Positions 24,012 through 33,578 are shown, numbered from the stretch's first letter. The stretch: 50,382 nucleotides of DNA from an uncultured Treponema sp. (GCA_937877515.1 CALFIX010000061.1:1-50382), one strand, 5' to 3'. Program-made: numbers and translations. The notes: generated by a model from the letters alone, not told the origin.

Positions 24012-25228
24012 TGGATTGCCTCCTGAATTTTTTCTACTTTTGCTGTTATTATGCCTTCTTGAGGTTTTATTATTAATGTTTGCCCTTCTTTCAGTTCTTT
24101 AGCTTCGCGTATAACTTTACCGTTTTCATCTGTTACCATGGAATAGCCCCTGTTCAGTATTGTCTGCGGATTGCAGTTTTCCAGGGTGTTTACACATTCC
24201 TTTATTACAGCCTTTGTGTCATCTATTCTTTCTGAAATATGTTTACCAAGCTTTTCTTTTGCATCGTCAAAGTGCATTAAAAGCGGTTGTTCTATCTGCC
24301 TGAATCTCATTTCCATGTTTTCAGGAGAAAATGTTTTTAGCATCAGCTTTAGATTTTGAATTTTGTGGTTTATTGTACTAACTAAAAGTTCTGAATAAGA
24401 ATCCAAGTTGTCCTTTAATTTGTTTAATTCAGGAACAGCAAGCTCTGCAGCGTTACTAGGAGTTGCAGCTCTCTTGTCTGCTGCAAAGTCGCTTAATGCC
24501 CAGTCTATTTCGTGTCCGACTGCACTGATGATGGGAATTTTTGATGAAGCAATTGCTCTTACAACATTTTCTTCGCTAAAGGGTAAAAGGTCTTCCAGAG
24601 AACCTCCTCCACGTCCAACTATGAGTATGTCGCAGAGATTCCAAATGTTTGCAGCATCTATCATGCGTACTATTGTGCCGGCAGCTTCTGCTCCCTGAAC
24701 CTGAGCTGGCAAAACAATAATGTTTACTTTTGGGTTTCGTTCATGACTTACTCTAATAATGTCTTTTAAGGCTGCTCCTGTCGCACTTGTTACAACACCA
24801 ACAGTATGGGGGTATAGGGGAAGAGGTCTTTTTCTTCTGGCATCAAAAAGTCCTTCCTGACTAAGGCGTCGTTTTCTTTCCTCTATCATTTCCATAATGT
24901 CGCCCATTCCGGCTTTTTTCATGGAATTTATTATTATCTGATATTCACCGTTTGGTTCGTAAACAGAAATTGCACCCTGAACTTTTACAAACATTCCATC
25001 CTTAGGAATAAAATCTAGAGTGCCTGCCTTAAACCTAAACATTACGGCTTTTATCTGGCTGCTTGAATCTTTTAATTTAAAGTAGAGATGTCCTGAAGAA
25101 TTTGGGCGAAAGTTGGAAATTTCTCCTTCCAGGTAAATAGATTTAAAGGAACCTTCCAGCATGGTTTTTATGAGGCCGGTTATTTGCGAAACTGTAAAGA
25201 TTTTTTCTTCTTTTTTTTCTCCACCCAT
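24008..25228 (-). CDS. xseA: Exodeoxyribonuclease VII large subunit
   Basis: 406 residues. The N-terminal OB-fold (YLEGEISNFRPNSSGHLYFKLKD) is followed by the nuclease core (VGVVTSATGAALKDIIRV; ILIVGRGGGSLEDLLPFSEE; ISAVGHEIDWALSDFAADKRAATPSNAAE), all diagnostic. The C-terminal coiled coil is shorter than in E. coli XseA. No Shine-Dalgarno sequence precedes the ATG at 25228. The -10 box ends seven bases upstream, so the predicted transcription start is the A of the ATG and the gene looks leaderless. Confidence 0.95.
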   Translation of the reverse strand: MGGEKKEEKIFTVSQITGLIKTMLEGSFKSIYLEGEISNFRPNSSGHLYFKLKDSSSQIKAVMFRFKAGTLDFIPKDGMFVKVQGAISVYEPNGEYQIIINSMKKAGMGDIMEMIEERKRRLSQEGLFDARRKRPLPLYPHTVGVVTSATGAALKDIIRVSHERNPKVNIIVLPAQVQGAEAAGTIVRMIDAANIWNLCDILIVGRGGGSLEDLLPFSEENVVRAIASSKIPIISAVGHEIDWALSDFAADKRAATPSNAAELAVPELNKLKDNLDSYSELLVSTINHKIQNLKLMLKTFSPENMEMRFRQIEQPLLMHFDDAKEKLGKHISERIDDTKAVIKECVNTLENCNPQTILNRGYSMVTDENGKVIREAKELKEGQTLIIKPQEGIITAKVEKIQEAIQ

Positions 25229-25234
25229 GTTTTA

Positions 25235-25263
25235 ACTATAGCAAATGTATCTACAAAAGTCTA
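25235..25263 (-). promoter_or_regulatory. Promoter of xseA-xseB-mutL, placing the transcription start at the ATG
   Basis: On the minus strand TAGACT (25263-25258), a 17-base spacer and TATAGT (25240-25235). Six bases separate the -10 box from the xseA ATG. Confidence 0.55.
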
Positions 25264-25316
25264 GTGTTATTGCATTATAATGACTTTCTGTAGACTTTCT
25301 AAACAAAATTTTTATA

Positions 25317-26930
25317 ATGTCGATACTATATAAGATGAAATCCATGGTTTTTATTTATGCTGGAGACTCCAGTTCCTTCAGCTTTGAAAAAGTATTTTCT
25401 CTGCAGTCAGCATTTGACAGAGTTTTAGTTTGGTCAAAAAGTATAGAAAGTGCCTGCAATTTTATAGCCTGCACTCAAGAAAATTATGAAAAGGTTTCTT
25501 CTGCTCTTGCAGACTTAAAGCTTTGTAATTTTAAGATAATAAAAAAAGATTCCTGGTCTTTAGGTATTCTTTTAGAATCTATGGCTTTAAAAGCAAGTGA
25601 AAATTCTGTAGACAATGTTATTTTTACATTTGCTTCCATGCCTTTTCTGGACTTGAATTTAACAAAACAGCTTTTGCACGATCATGACGAATATCTTTCT
25701 GAATATACTTTTGCAGACGGTTGGCCTATAGGCTTTGCTCCAGAAGTAATAGATTCAGGCACCTTAAACATACTTTCTTCCCTTTGTAAAGCTAAGGAAA
25801 AAGAAAATGCAGTCGTAACTCATGATGCAGTTTTTGATTTAATGCGGCTTGACATTAATTCTTTTGAAATCGAAAGCGTAATTTCAGAAAAAGATTACCG
25901 CATGCTTAGACTTGAGTTCTTGTGTAATTCCAAGCGTAACTTTTTAGCATGTAAAAATCTTTTTGAGGAAGCTTTAAACACTCATACGGCTTTTTCAGCA
26001 ACATCCTTATCTAATCTTGCAGAAAAAGAAGTGAGTGTTCAAAAGACGGTTCCTGCTTATTATTGCATTCAGCTTACGGAAAATATGGCGCTTCCTGCTC
26101 TGTACAGTCCATATCCGGAAGCTTTTCAAAAAAAATATTCTAAGCTTCCTTTTGCAGAATCAAATCCGAATCCCAAGACTATGAGCTTAGAATCTTTTAA
26201 TGCCCTGCTTTCTCAGATTGAGGAACTTTCTTCCGATGCCGTTATTTCGCTTTCAGCATGGTCAGACCCGCTTTGTGTAAAAAATATTTCTGAATATGTA
26301 GAGCTTGCCTTTAAACATAAAGGCTTTACTGTTCTTTTAGAAACTGATGCTTCTCTATTAACGGATGAAGCTGTTCAAAAAATAAAAAATGCGGTTTTGT
26401 CTCCGGAAAGAATTATCTGGATAGTTTCCCTAGATGCGTTTAGTGACGAACTTTATAAAAAAATGCATTGCGGAAAGGGTAGTCTTGAATCAGCAAAGAA
26501 TGCAGTAGAAAAGCTGTCATCAAGTTTCCCGGGGTCTGTATATCCCCAGTTTACACGCATGAATATAAACGAATGTGAGCTTGAAGGATTCTACCGTTTC
26601 TGGAGTGAAAGCTCATCTCCTACACTTGGAAAGGTTATTATTCAAAAGTATGACTGGTACTGCGGACTTCTGCCGCAGGAAAAGCCTGCAGACCTTTCTC
26701 CCCTAGAACGAGAGCCTTGCTGGCATATTAAACGCGATGTTACCGTTTTGTGTGACGGAAGTGTTCCTCTGTGTCGTGAGCATATTCTTGACCAGGTGCT
26801 GGGTAATGTGTTTAATGAAGGTCTGGACTTTGTATGGAATAAAATGAATTCTTTCCTGGAAGAACATCTTTCCTGTAAATATAACGGTTTATGTGAGAAG
26901 TGCGATGAATACTATACCTTCAATTTTTAA
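25317..26930 (+). CDS. Spirochaete SPASM-domain protein without the radical-SAM cysteines
   Basis: 537 residues. An N-terminal nucleotidyltransferase-like part (about 1-200) leads to a radical-SAM-like barrel (about 245-470; VISLSAWSDPLCVKNISEYVELAF; LLETDASLLTDEAVQKI) and a C-terminal SPASM-type Cys cluster (CWHIK, LCDGSVPLCRE, CKYNGLCEKC). Where radical-SAM enzymes have C-x3-C-x2-C before PYP, this protein reads MALPALYSPYP: all three ligands are replaced. It fits the spirochaete-restricted spiro-SPASM family known by name. ATG 25335 is an alternative start. First of six overlapping genes. Confidence 0.8.
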   Translation: MSILYKMKSMVFIYAGDSSSFSFEKVFSLQSAFDRVLVWSKSIESACNFIACTQENYEKVSSALADLKLCNFKIIKKDSWSLGILLESMALKASENSVDNVIFTFASMPFLDLNLTKQLLHDHDEYLSEYTFADGWPIGFAPEVIDSGTLNILSSLCKAKEKENAVVTHDAVFDLMRLDINSFEIESVISEKDYRMLRLEFLCNSKRNFLACKNLFEEALNTHTAFSATSLSNLAEKEVSVQKTVPAYYCIQLTENMALPALYSPYPEAFQKKYSKLPFAESNPNPKTMSLESFNALLSQIEELSSDAVISLSAWSDPLCVKNISEYVELAFKHKGFTVLLETDASLLTDEAVQKIKNAVLSPERIIWIVSLDAFSDELYKKMHCGKGSLESAKNAVEKLSSSFPGSVYPQFTRMNINECELEGFYRFWSESSSPTLGKVIIQKYDWYCGLLPQEKPADLSPLEREPCWHIKRDVTVLCDGSVPLCREHILDQVLGNVFNEGLDFVWNKMNSFLEEHLSCKYNGLCEKCDEYYTFNF

Positions 26931-27888
26931 TGAAAAGCAGATAAACCATACCGTGCTGGGCGGCACTGAAAAGAATCAGATTGTTTTTTTTGATGTGGAT
27001 TGCATTATTCTAAACCGTTCAAGCTCTGTCTCAAAAAACCGTTTGTTTTCCAATCTTCTTTCAAAGGGATTTTCTCAGATTATAAGTGTTGGAGAGCACT
27101 CTGAAAGTTATTCTTTAGATCTGCTTTCAAGACAGTATCCTCAAATAAAGTTTATTGTTACGCAGGAAGAAAACCTTAGCTCTGGAGATTTTATAAATCT
27201 TGGAATGGCAGAATCAAATAGCCCTTATGTTTTAGTCATAACGGATGATTTGTGTTCTGAAGACTTTATTTTTTCACAAAAGATGGTAGATGAGTTTATA
27301 AAGGAAAACTGTTTTTGCGTATGTCCTAAATTAAATTCTTCAAAATTAAAGAATCTGCCTGTAAAGTTTAGTCCTGGAGTTTCAAAGTCATTTTTCAGCA
27401 TAGAGTCGGAACTTAATGTTTCTGATAAGGATTTAACATTTTATTCTTCAGATTTTGCAGGCTTTTATAATCGCGAAAAATTTATAAATCTTGGTGGTTA
27501 CGATTACACTATTCAAAATTCTTTCTGGCAGAAGCTTGATTTGTTTTTTAGATCCTGGCTTTGGGGTGAAAAAACAGTTATTTCTTCTTTGTTTGTTCTA
27601 AATTACACCTCCGCTCCTCCTGAAGAAAATCGTGGTGCAGATTTTTCTTACACAAGATTTTATGTTAAGAACCTCCTGTCTGTTTACCAGAATGACCATG
27701 CCTATATACCTCGTACATCATTCTTTGCGTTTGCTGCAACATCTTCATGTGGCTTTTCTTATGCACTGAAACTGTTTAACGAAGCAAGAAGATGGACGGA
27801 ACAGAATAAATATCGTTTTAAGATAGACGCAAAATTTCTCATAGAAAATTGGCACAGTTTTCAGATGGAGAAAAATAATGAAGCTTAG
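26905..27888 (+). CDS. Glycosyltransferase-family-2-like protein
   Basis: About 327 residues with a GT-A-like pattern: FSQIISVGEHSESYSLDLLSRQYPQIKFIVTQEENLSSGDFINLGMAESNSPYVLVITDD, where the final DD sits at the position of a DxD-type motif, followed by FAGFYNREKFINLGGYDYTI resembling the family's acceptor-side block. It likely transfers a sugar, substrate unknown. Start taken as the ATG at 26905 (an in-frame GTG lies 12 bases upstream). It overlaps the SPASM gene by 26 bases and the fusion gene by 11. Confidence 0.72.
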   Translation: MNTIPSIFNEKQINHTVLGGTEKNQIVFFDVDCIILNRSSSVSKNRLFSNLLSKGFSQIISVGEHSESYSLDLLSRQYPQIKFIVTQEENLSSGDFINLGMAESNSPYVLVITDDLCSEDFIFSQKMVDEFIKENCFCVCPKLNSSKLKNLPVKFSPGVSKSFFSIESELNVSDKDLTFYSSDFAGFYNREKFINLGGYDYTIQNSFWQKLDLFFRSWLWGEKTVISSLFVLNYTSAPPEENRGADFSYTRFYVKNLLSVYQNDHAYIPRTSFFAFAATSSCGFSYALKLFNEARRWTEQNKYRFKIDAKFLIENWHSFQMEKNNEA

Positions 27889-30406
27889 TGATTTTTTTGA
27901 AAAAAAACATGAAAAAGTTGTTGTAATTGTTCAGTGCAGACTCTCTTCAACGCGTCTTCCAAGAAAAGCTCTTTTACCTCTTGCCGGAAAGTGTATTTTG
28001 GAATGGACCTTAAACTCTATGAAAAGAGTTCCTGCAGATAAATATTTTCTTGCTGTTGATACAGAGAGTGAACAAGAACTTTCTGGAATTGCAAAAAAAT
28101 ATGGTTGGGAAATTTTTGCAGGTTCTCAAAGTGATGTTCTGGATAGATTTTGTAGAGTAATTGAGCTGTCAAAAGCTGATTATGTTGTCAGGGCTACAGC
28201 AGATAATCCATTTTTATTTTGGGAAAATGCAATAGAGCTTATTGATGAATTTAAGAAAAAAAATATTTCAAGCCCGGTTGATTATATGACATTTACAGGC
28301 TTACCTCATGGAAGCGGGGTAGAGATGTTTAATGCTCATTCACTTTTAAAGGCAGAAAAATTAACCTCAGACCCTTATGACCATGAACACGTCGGACCTG
28401 CCCTATATAATCATAAAGACCAGTTTAATTGTGTTTTTCTTAAAGCTTCAAGAAAATATTTTTATCCTTCCTGTAGAACGACAGTTGACACTCCTGCCGA
28501 TTACCGCAGGGCTTTAGCAATGGCTCGCTTTGTTCCGTTTTCATATTCAACAGAAGATGTTGTTAATGCTTTAACCCAACATTCGGTTTCTAATCCTGTG
28601 CTTCTGGTTCCAAGTGTGCAAAAGGGACATGGAACGGGCCATTTGAGACGCATGCTGGATGTTGCTGCAAAGATTGGTGCGGACATTTATATTCCGCTTG
28701 AGGCGACTTTAGAGCAGACTGCTTCCCTTGTTTCTTTTTACAGAAGTCAGGGGCTTTATGACTATCAGATAGTTAGAGACCTTTCAAATATTTCCATGTA
28801 TAGCTTAGCCGTTTTAGATATGTTTTGCACAGAAAAATCTCTTTATGAAGAAATTTCTTCTAAGTGTCCTGTGTGTGCACTTGATGAAGGCTCTTTAGAA
28901 ACAGATTGGGCAGACTATCTTTTAGATATACTTCCGTCTTCGGAGCTGGAAAGAAAGAGTAACCGTACGGAAGTCGGTTTTATTGATTTACCCAAAAATC
29001 AAAAGCCTTTAGATTCTACCCGAAGTATTCATACTGCTTTGGTTGTTTTAGGAGGTGAAGACCCTGCCTCTTTGGCTTTCCCTGCATCTTTTGCATTGGC
29101 GCGCAACGGAGTTTATACAACTGTAATTTTAAATGATGCTTCTAAAGAAGAAGAGTTTACGAATCTTTCTGAAGAAGAAAAAAAATATCTAAAAATTATT
29201 TCACCTGTAGAAAATTTAAAAGAAAAACTTTATGAGTATGATTTAATCGTTACTCATTACGGTTTTACAGCTTTTGAAGCTGTCGAAGCAGGCTGTGCTG
29301 TCATTCTTTTAGGTACAACGGATTTGCATCAGAAACTTTCTCTTAGTTATGGATTTACCTGTCTGTCAAATCAGAATGTAAATGAAAAAAGTTTTGCAGA
29401 ACTTCTTTCAAATACAGATAAACTTTATATAAAAGATGTAAAGAGGACGGAAAAGAAAAATATTTTCCTTTCTGATTTTATTACGGAACTTTCCTTAGGA
29501 GAAAGCTTAGAGTGTCCGGTGTGTCAGAAAAAAAATAAGGTAAGGGATGCGCTTGTTTCCCGTACTCCATATAGAACCTTCCGAAGATGTAAAACCTGCG
29601 GCATGCTGTATCAATCCTGGACGCTAAAAGAAGGATTTTCAGATTATTCAAAAAGCTATTTCTTTGAAGACTATGAAAAGCAGTATGGAAAGACCTATCT
29701 AAGTGATTTTGCAAATATAAAGTCACAAGGTGTCAGACGTACCAGTATTATAAATCAAATATATCATCATTCTCATTCATCAGTAACTCCGTCTCTTTTA
29801 GATATTGGTTGTGCGATGGGGCCTTTCCTTGATGCTGCAAGTGATTCCGGCTGGCAGGTTTTTGGAACAGATATAAGTGAAGATGCTGTTTTATATGTTC
29901 AGAAAAATCTTAACTATCCTGCCTTGTGTGCCTCTTTTCCGGAAGCGGATGTTACAGGAGTTTTTGGAGTAGATAAATTTGATGCCGTAACTATGTGGTA
30001 TGTAATTGAGCACTTCAAGAATTTGGATTCAATTTTAAGAGAGGTAAACCGCATTTTAAAAAAGGGTGGGGTTTTTGCTTTTAGTACCCCTTCTGCTTCT
30101 GGAGTAAGTGGAAAATACAATACAGACTCTTTCTTTGCTTCAAGTCCTGCAGATCATTACAGTCTCTGGGAGTTGGATAAAACTTCCGCCATATTAAAAA
30201 AATATGGCTTTAAAGTTGTAAAAATAGTTTCTACAGGCATTCACCCTGAACGTTTTCCTAAAGCAAAAGAAAAGAATTATAAAAAAGATAGTATTCAGTT
30301 TAAAATACTAAAATTAAAAAGTCGCATTTTTAAATTAGGTGATACATTTGAAGTTTATGCAAAAAAGATTTCAGATGTTTGTGCGGAGAAAGAAAATGAG
30401 CAGTAA
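27878..30406 (+). CDS. Three-part fusion: SpsF-type nucleotidyltransferase, PseG-like domain, zinc ribbon plus SAM methyltransferase
   Basis: 842 residues. About 12-235: CMP-sugar cytidylyltransferase-like (VVIVQCRLSSTRLPRKAL, then DNPFLFWENA and PHGSGVEMF), as in SpsF. About 240-520: similar to PseG-type UDP-sugar hydrolase/GT-B proteins (PSVQKGHGTGHLRRMLDVA; YDLIVTHYGFTAFEAVEAGC). 546-574: zinc ribbon (CPVC and CKTC). About 635-800: class I methyltransferase (LLDIGCAMGPF at 641-651, GTDIS at 663-667, MWYVIEHF). This suggests one chain activating, trimming or transferring, and methylating an acidic sugar. GGAG precedes the ATG. Confidence 0.82.
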   Translation: MKLSDFFEKKHEKVVVIVQCRLSSTRLPRKALLPLAGKCILEWTLNSMKRVPADKYFLAVDTESEQELSGIAKKYGWEIFAGSQSDVLDRFCRVIELSKADYVVRATADNPFLFWENAIELIDEFKKKNISSPVDYMTFTGLPHGSGVEMFNAHSLLKAEKLTSDPYDHEHVGPALYNHKDQFNCVFLKASRKYFYPSCRTTVDTPADYRRALAMARFVPFSYSTEDVVNALTQHSVSNPVLLVPSVQKGHGTGHLRRMLDVAAKIGADIYIPLEATLEQTASLVSFYRSQGLYDYQIVRDLSNISMYSLAVLDMFCTEKSLYEEISSKCPVCALDEGSLETDWADYLLDILPSSELERKSNRTEVGFIDLPKNQKPLDSTRSIHTALVVLGGEDPASLAFPASFALARNGVYTTVILNDASKEEEFTNLSEEEKKYLKIISPVENLKEKLYEYDLIVTHYGFTAFEAVEAGCAVILLGTTDLHQKLSLSYGFTCLSNQNVNEKSFAELLSNTDKLYIKDVKRTEKKNIFLSDFITELSLGESLECPVCQKKNKVRDALVSRTPYRTFRRCKTCGMLYQSWTLKEGFSDYSKSYFFEDYEKQYGKTYLSDFANIKSQGVRRTSIINQIYHHSHSSVTPSLLDIGCAMGPFLDAASDSGWQVFGTDISEDAVLYVQKNLNYPALCASFPEADVTGVFGVDKFDAVTMWYVIEHFKNLDSILREVNRILKKGGVFAFSTPSASGVSGKYNTDSFFASSPADHYSLWELDKTSAILKKYGFKVVKIVSTGIHPERFPKAKEKNYKKDSIQFKILKLKSRIFKLGDTFEVYAKKISDVCAEKENEQ

Positions 30407-32015
30407 ATATATAATGATTTTAGGTGCAGGCCTGATGCAGCGTCCTTCCTTAGAGGCCGCAAAGCAGCTTGGATACAAAACTTTAGTTGTTGATGCAAAT
30501 CCTAAAGCATTATGTGCTTCTTTTGCAGACCGTTTTGAGCCCGTAGATTTAAAAGATAAGGAATCTTTAGCTTCCCTTGCACTTTCTTTGGGAGAAGATT
30601 TAGCCGGTGTCTTTACTGCGGGAACAGATTTTTCTGCCTCTGTTGCTTACGTTGCCCAAAAATGTAAGTTACATTCTCACAGTTACGAGGCCTGCATAAA
30701 CGCAAGCAACAAGGCAATGATGAGGGAATGTTTTAAAAAAAATAATATTCCTTCTCCAGATTTTAAAATTATAGAAAGAGCAAATCTTTCTGAGTTTTTA
30801 GAAAAAAATTTATTGGATTCGGTTGTATGGCCAAAGGTTGTAAAACCTGTAGATAATATGGGCGGACGAGGCTGCCGCCTTATCAGGTCTAAAGAAGAAT
30901 TCCTTGCTTCTGCAGAAGAGGCCATAAGAAATTCTCGTTCGTCCAAAGCAATTTTTGAAGACTACATGGAGGGAAAAGAGTTTTCAATTGATGCCCTTCT
31001 ATACAAAGATTCTTTAACAATAACAGGTTTTGCAGACAGACATATTTTCTTTGAACCTTATTTTATAGAAATGGGACATACGCTTCCTTCCAGCTGTGAT
31101 GAAAAAATAAAGCTTGAGCTTTTTTCTGTTTTTGCAAATGCCGTAAAATCTTTGGGGTTAACAGAAGGTGCCTGCAAGGCAGATATAAAATACACAAAAA
31201 ATGGTCCTATGATTGGAGAAATTGCAGCCAGATTAAGCGGCGGTTATATGTCTGGCTGGACATATCCGTATTCAACGGGTCTGGAAATTACAAAAGAAGC
31301 CCTTCTTATTGCAGTTGGTAAAGAACCCGAAGGGCTTTTGCTGCGAAGAAGACCTCTCCCCTTAAAAAACATGCCTTTTTCTATGTATGAAATTTCCGGG
31401 GACAGGGTAAGTGCGGAACGGGCATGGATTTCTATTCCTGGTGTTGTAAGTGAAGTTTACGGAAGGGAAAAAGCAAAAGCTTACCCGTTTGTAAGGAATC
31501 TCTTTTCTCGTGTTGAAAATGAAATGCCGGTAGATTTTCCTCGCAATAATGTTCAGAAGTGCGGCAATGTAATAACCTTTGCAACAGACTCATCTTTGGC
31601 ACAAGAAGCGGCAGAAACATCTGCGTCTCAGATTGTGTTGCGCCTAAAACCTCATGAACCAAAAACAGAAGACTATCTTTTAGGAAAAGAAACCTTGGAT
31701 GAAAAAGGCTTTCCGCCTAGTGCATTTGTGTTTTCAGAAACCCAGCGTTTGGTTGTAAATTCATTTATCAGGGAAGTTCCAAGAATTAAAAAAAATGAAA
31801 GCGTCTTGTCTGGCCTTAAAGAAAAAGAATTAGACTTTGCAAAGTCTGTTTTTGATTTCAATCACAGAAGCTTATATGCTTCCCTTTTACTTTTTGATGA
31901 AATATGTCCAAAGCATCCGGAGTTAAATTCAACACTTTTCTGGAATTCTCTTTTAAGAGGCGGCATTCAGGGAGCATTGTATATTTCTGACTGTGAGGCT
32001 AAAAATGAAAAGTAA
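30396..32015 (+). CDS. ATP-grasp ligase, carbamoyl-phosphate-synthase/PurK-like fold
   Basis: About 539 residues. N-terminal preATP-grasp domain (YIMILGAGLMQRPSLEAAKQLGYKTLVVDANP) and an ATP-grasp core (WPKVVKPVDNMGGRGCRLI, FEDYMEGKEFSIDALLY, CKADIKYTKNGPMIGEIAARLSGG) with the Mg-binding Glu. Such enzymes join a carboxylate to an amine or thiol. The C-terminal 190 residues have no match I recognise. Start at ATG 30396 inside the previous gene's stop region (11-base overlap). Its place in this operon suggests modification of a sugar acid or a cell-wall precursor. Confidence 0.82.
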   Translation: MSSKYIMILGAGLMQRPSLEAAKQLGYKTLVVDANPKALCASFADRFEPVDLKDKESLASLALSLGEDLAGVFTAGTDFSASVAYVAQKCKLHSHSYEACINASNKAMMRECFKKNNIPSPDFKIIERANLSEFLEKNLLDSVVWPKVVKPVDNMGGRGCRLIRSKEEFLASAEEAIRNSRSSKAIFEDYMEGKEFSIDALLYKDSLTITGFADRHIFFEPYFIEMGHTLPSSCDEKIKLELFSVFANAVKSLGLTEGACKADIKYTKNGPMIGEIAARLSGGYMSGWTYPYSTGLEITKEALLIAVGKEPEGLLLRRRPLPLKNMPFSMYEISGDRVSAERAWISIPGVVSEVYGREKAKAYPFVRNLFSRVENEMPVDFPRNNVQKCGNVITFATDSSLAQEAAETSASQIVLRLKPHEPKTEDYLLGKETLDEKGFPPSAFVFSETQRLVVNSFIREVPRIKKNESVLSGLKEKELDFAKSVFDFNHRSLYASLLLFDEICPKHPELNSTLFWNSLLRGGIQGALYISDCEAKNEK

Positions 32016-33051
32016 ATTTTTAAAGATTTTCAGCATTATTTATTGTCTTACGTCCGTTTTTGTTTTACCGCTTTCTTCTCAGGAAGAAAATTTAAATTTA
32101 ATTGAAAGTGCCAAAAAAAATGGAATGACATTATTTTGGGACCCTCTTAGTCTAAATGGTATTCTGGAAAAAAACGGACATCAAATTTCTTTTAGGGCAG
32201 GGGACAATTTTGTTTTGCAGGATTATAGTGGCATTGTAAGTACAGAAGCTCCTTTTGTAAAAAATGGAGTACTATATTCCTCTAAAAAATTTATTTCGCT
32301 TGCTGAAAATTTCTTTTTAACTTCTAATGATACTAATCCGTATAAGATTGGTGCAATTTTAATAGACCCGGGGCATGGTGGAAAAGACCCTGGTGCTATG
32401 GCAACTCATACTATTGCCGGAAAAAAAGTAACTGTAAGGGAAAAAGACGTAAATCTTTCTGTCGGCTTAAAGCTATATGATTATTTAAAAAAATCTTACC
32501 CCGATAAGAAAATTCTGATGACAAGAAATACAGATGTGTTTCTTTCCCTTGCTCAGCGTACCGAAATTGCAAATTCTGTAAAGCTTGCACCAAATGAAGC
32601 TATTCTTTATGTCTCTGTTCATGTAAATGCAAGCCTGGATAAAAAAGCTTCCGGCTATGAAGTCTGGTATTTAACTCCTGGATACCGCAGACAGGTCCTT
32701 AAGGAAGATGTTTCCGGAGATAAAACCGTAAATTCAATTTTAAACGGAATGCTGGAAGAAGAATACACTACGGAGTCAATTTTAATTGCAAAGTTTATAA
32801 CTGACGGCATTCAGACTCAAGTCGGTTCCCTTAGTGAAAGCAGGGGCATTAAGGCAGAAGAATGGTTTGTTGTAAGAAACGCAAACATGCCAAGTGTTCT
32901 CATAGAAACAGGATTTTTAACAAACCCGGCGGAAGCTGCTCTTCTTTCAGATGACAAGTACTTGCAAAAGCTTTCTTTTGGAATATATAATGGGCTTCAG
33001 GCGTTTGTAACGCATTTTGAACGTTCCAGAGGATTTACAGGCAACAAATGA
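32005..33051 (+). CDS. amiC: Exported N-acetylmuramoyl-L-alanine amidase (Amidase_3)
   Basis: About 348 residues. Signal peptide (MKSKFLKIFSIIYCLTSVFVLP), a short N-terminal domain, then the zinc amidase: ILIDPGHGGKDPGA with the first His, REKDVNLSVGLKL with the Glu ligand, VSVHVNAS with the second His, and SVLIETGFLTNPAEAALL with the catalytic Glu. It cuts the lactyl-peptide bond in peptidoglycan during septum splitting. Start at ATG 32005, preceded by GAGG. The symbol is by analogy. It overlaps its neighbours on both sides. Confidence 0.9.
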   Translation: MKSKFLKIFSIIYCLTSVFVLPLSSQEENLNLIESAKKNGMTLFWDPLSLNGILEKNGHQISFRAGDNFVLQDYSGIVSTEAPFVKNGVLYSSKKFISLAENFFLTSNDTNPYKIGAILIDPGHGGKDPGAMATHTIAGKKVTVREKDVNLSVGLKLYDYLKKSYPDKKILMTRNTDVFLSLAQRTEIANSVKLAPNEAILYVSVHVNASLDKKASGYEVWYLTPGYRRQVLKEDVSGDKTVNSILNGMLEEEYTTESILIAKFITDGIQTQVGSLSESRGIKAEEWFVVRNANMPSVLIETGFLTNPAEAALLSDDKYLQKLSFGIYNGLQAFVTHFERSRGFTGNK

Positions 33052-33500
33052 AAAAGACAATTCTAAAAGGTGTTCTTCCAGCTGTTTCAGTGGGTGTTTT
33101 TTGCGGTGCATTAATTTTTTCAGCAATAAGACTATCTTTTTCTCATGATAAAATTCGAAAGGTTATGTATTTTCCCTCATTTGACACAAAGAGTCTTTGT
33201 ACGGAAGTCAGAAATGTTCCTAGGGTAAATGGAAAATCTACTGTAGAAAGCTTTCTTGACGAGCTTTTGCTTGGTGCCACCTCCTACAGATATAAAAATT
33301 TATTTTCTTCGGGAACAAAAGTGGAATTTTCGTTTATTCGTGATAGAATTCTTTATGTGGGCTTAAGTAGTGAAGCTTTAGCTTTTCACAACGATGTAGT
33401 TCCGCTGGAAGAAGGAGTGGAACTGTTAAAGAAAAATGTTTTTAAAAACTTTAGGGGCATAGATGAAGTAAAGGTTTTTGCCGGGGATAATGTTTTTTAG
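33048..33500 (+). CDS. GerMN-domain membrane-anchored protein
   Basis: 150 residues. An N-terminal membrane helix (GVLPAVSVGVFCGALIFSAIRL) and a GerMN domain (KVMYFPSFDTKSLCTEVRNVP, then TVESFLDELLLGATSYRYKNLF and ILYVGLSSEALAF, ELLKKNVFKNFRGIDEVKVF). GerMN domains occur beside cell-wall amidases in other bacteria and probably bind or position peptidoglycan enzymes. Last gene of the operon; its ATG overlaps the amidase stop as ATGA. Confidence 0.85.
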   Translation: MKKTILKGVLPAVSVGVFCGALIFSAIRLSFSHDKIRKVMYFPSFDTKSLCTEVRNVPRVNGKSTVESFLDELLLGATSYRYKNLFSSGTKVEFSFIRDRILYVGLSSEALAFHNDVVPLEEGVELLKKNVFKNFRGIDEVKVFAGDNVF

Positions 33501-33578
33501 AGGCATTTGACAGCTTAGCATGCAATTGTGCTTGGTGTTAATTTTTAGGGATTTTTTAATTATTTAAACTGAAATAAG

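Noticed and set aside
25276..25281. TATAAT as a promoter for the SPASM operon
   Set aside because: The -10 box is perfect but no acceptable -35 box is found at 16-18 bases, so I do not claim it.
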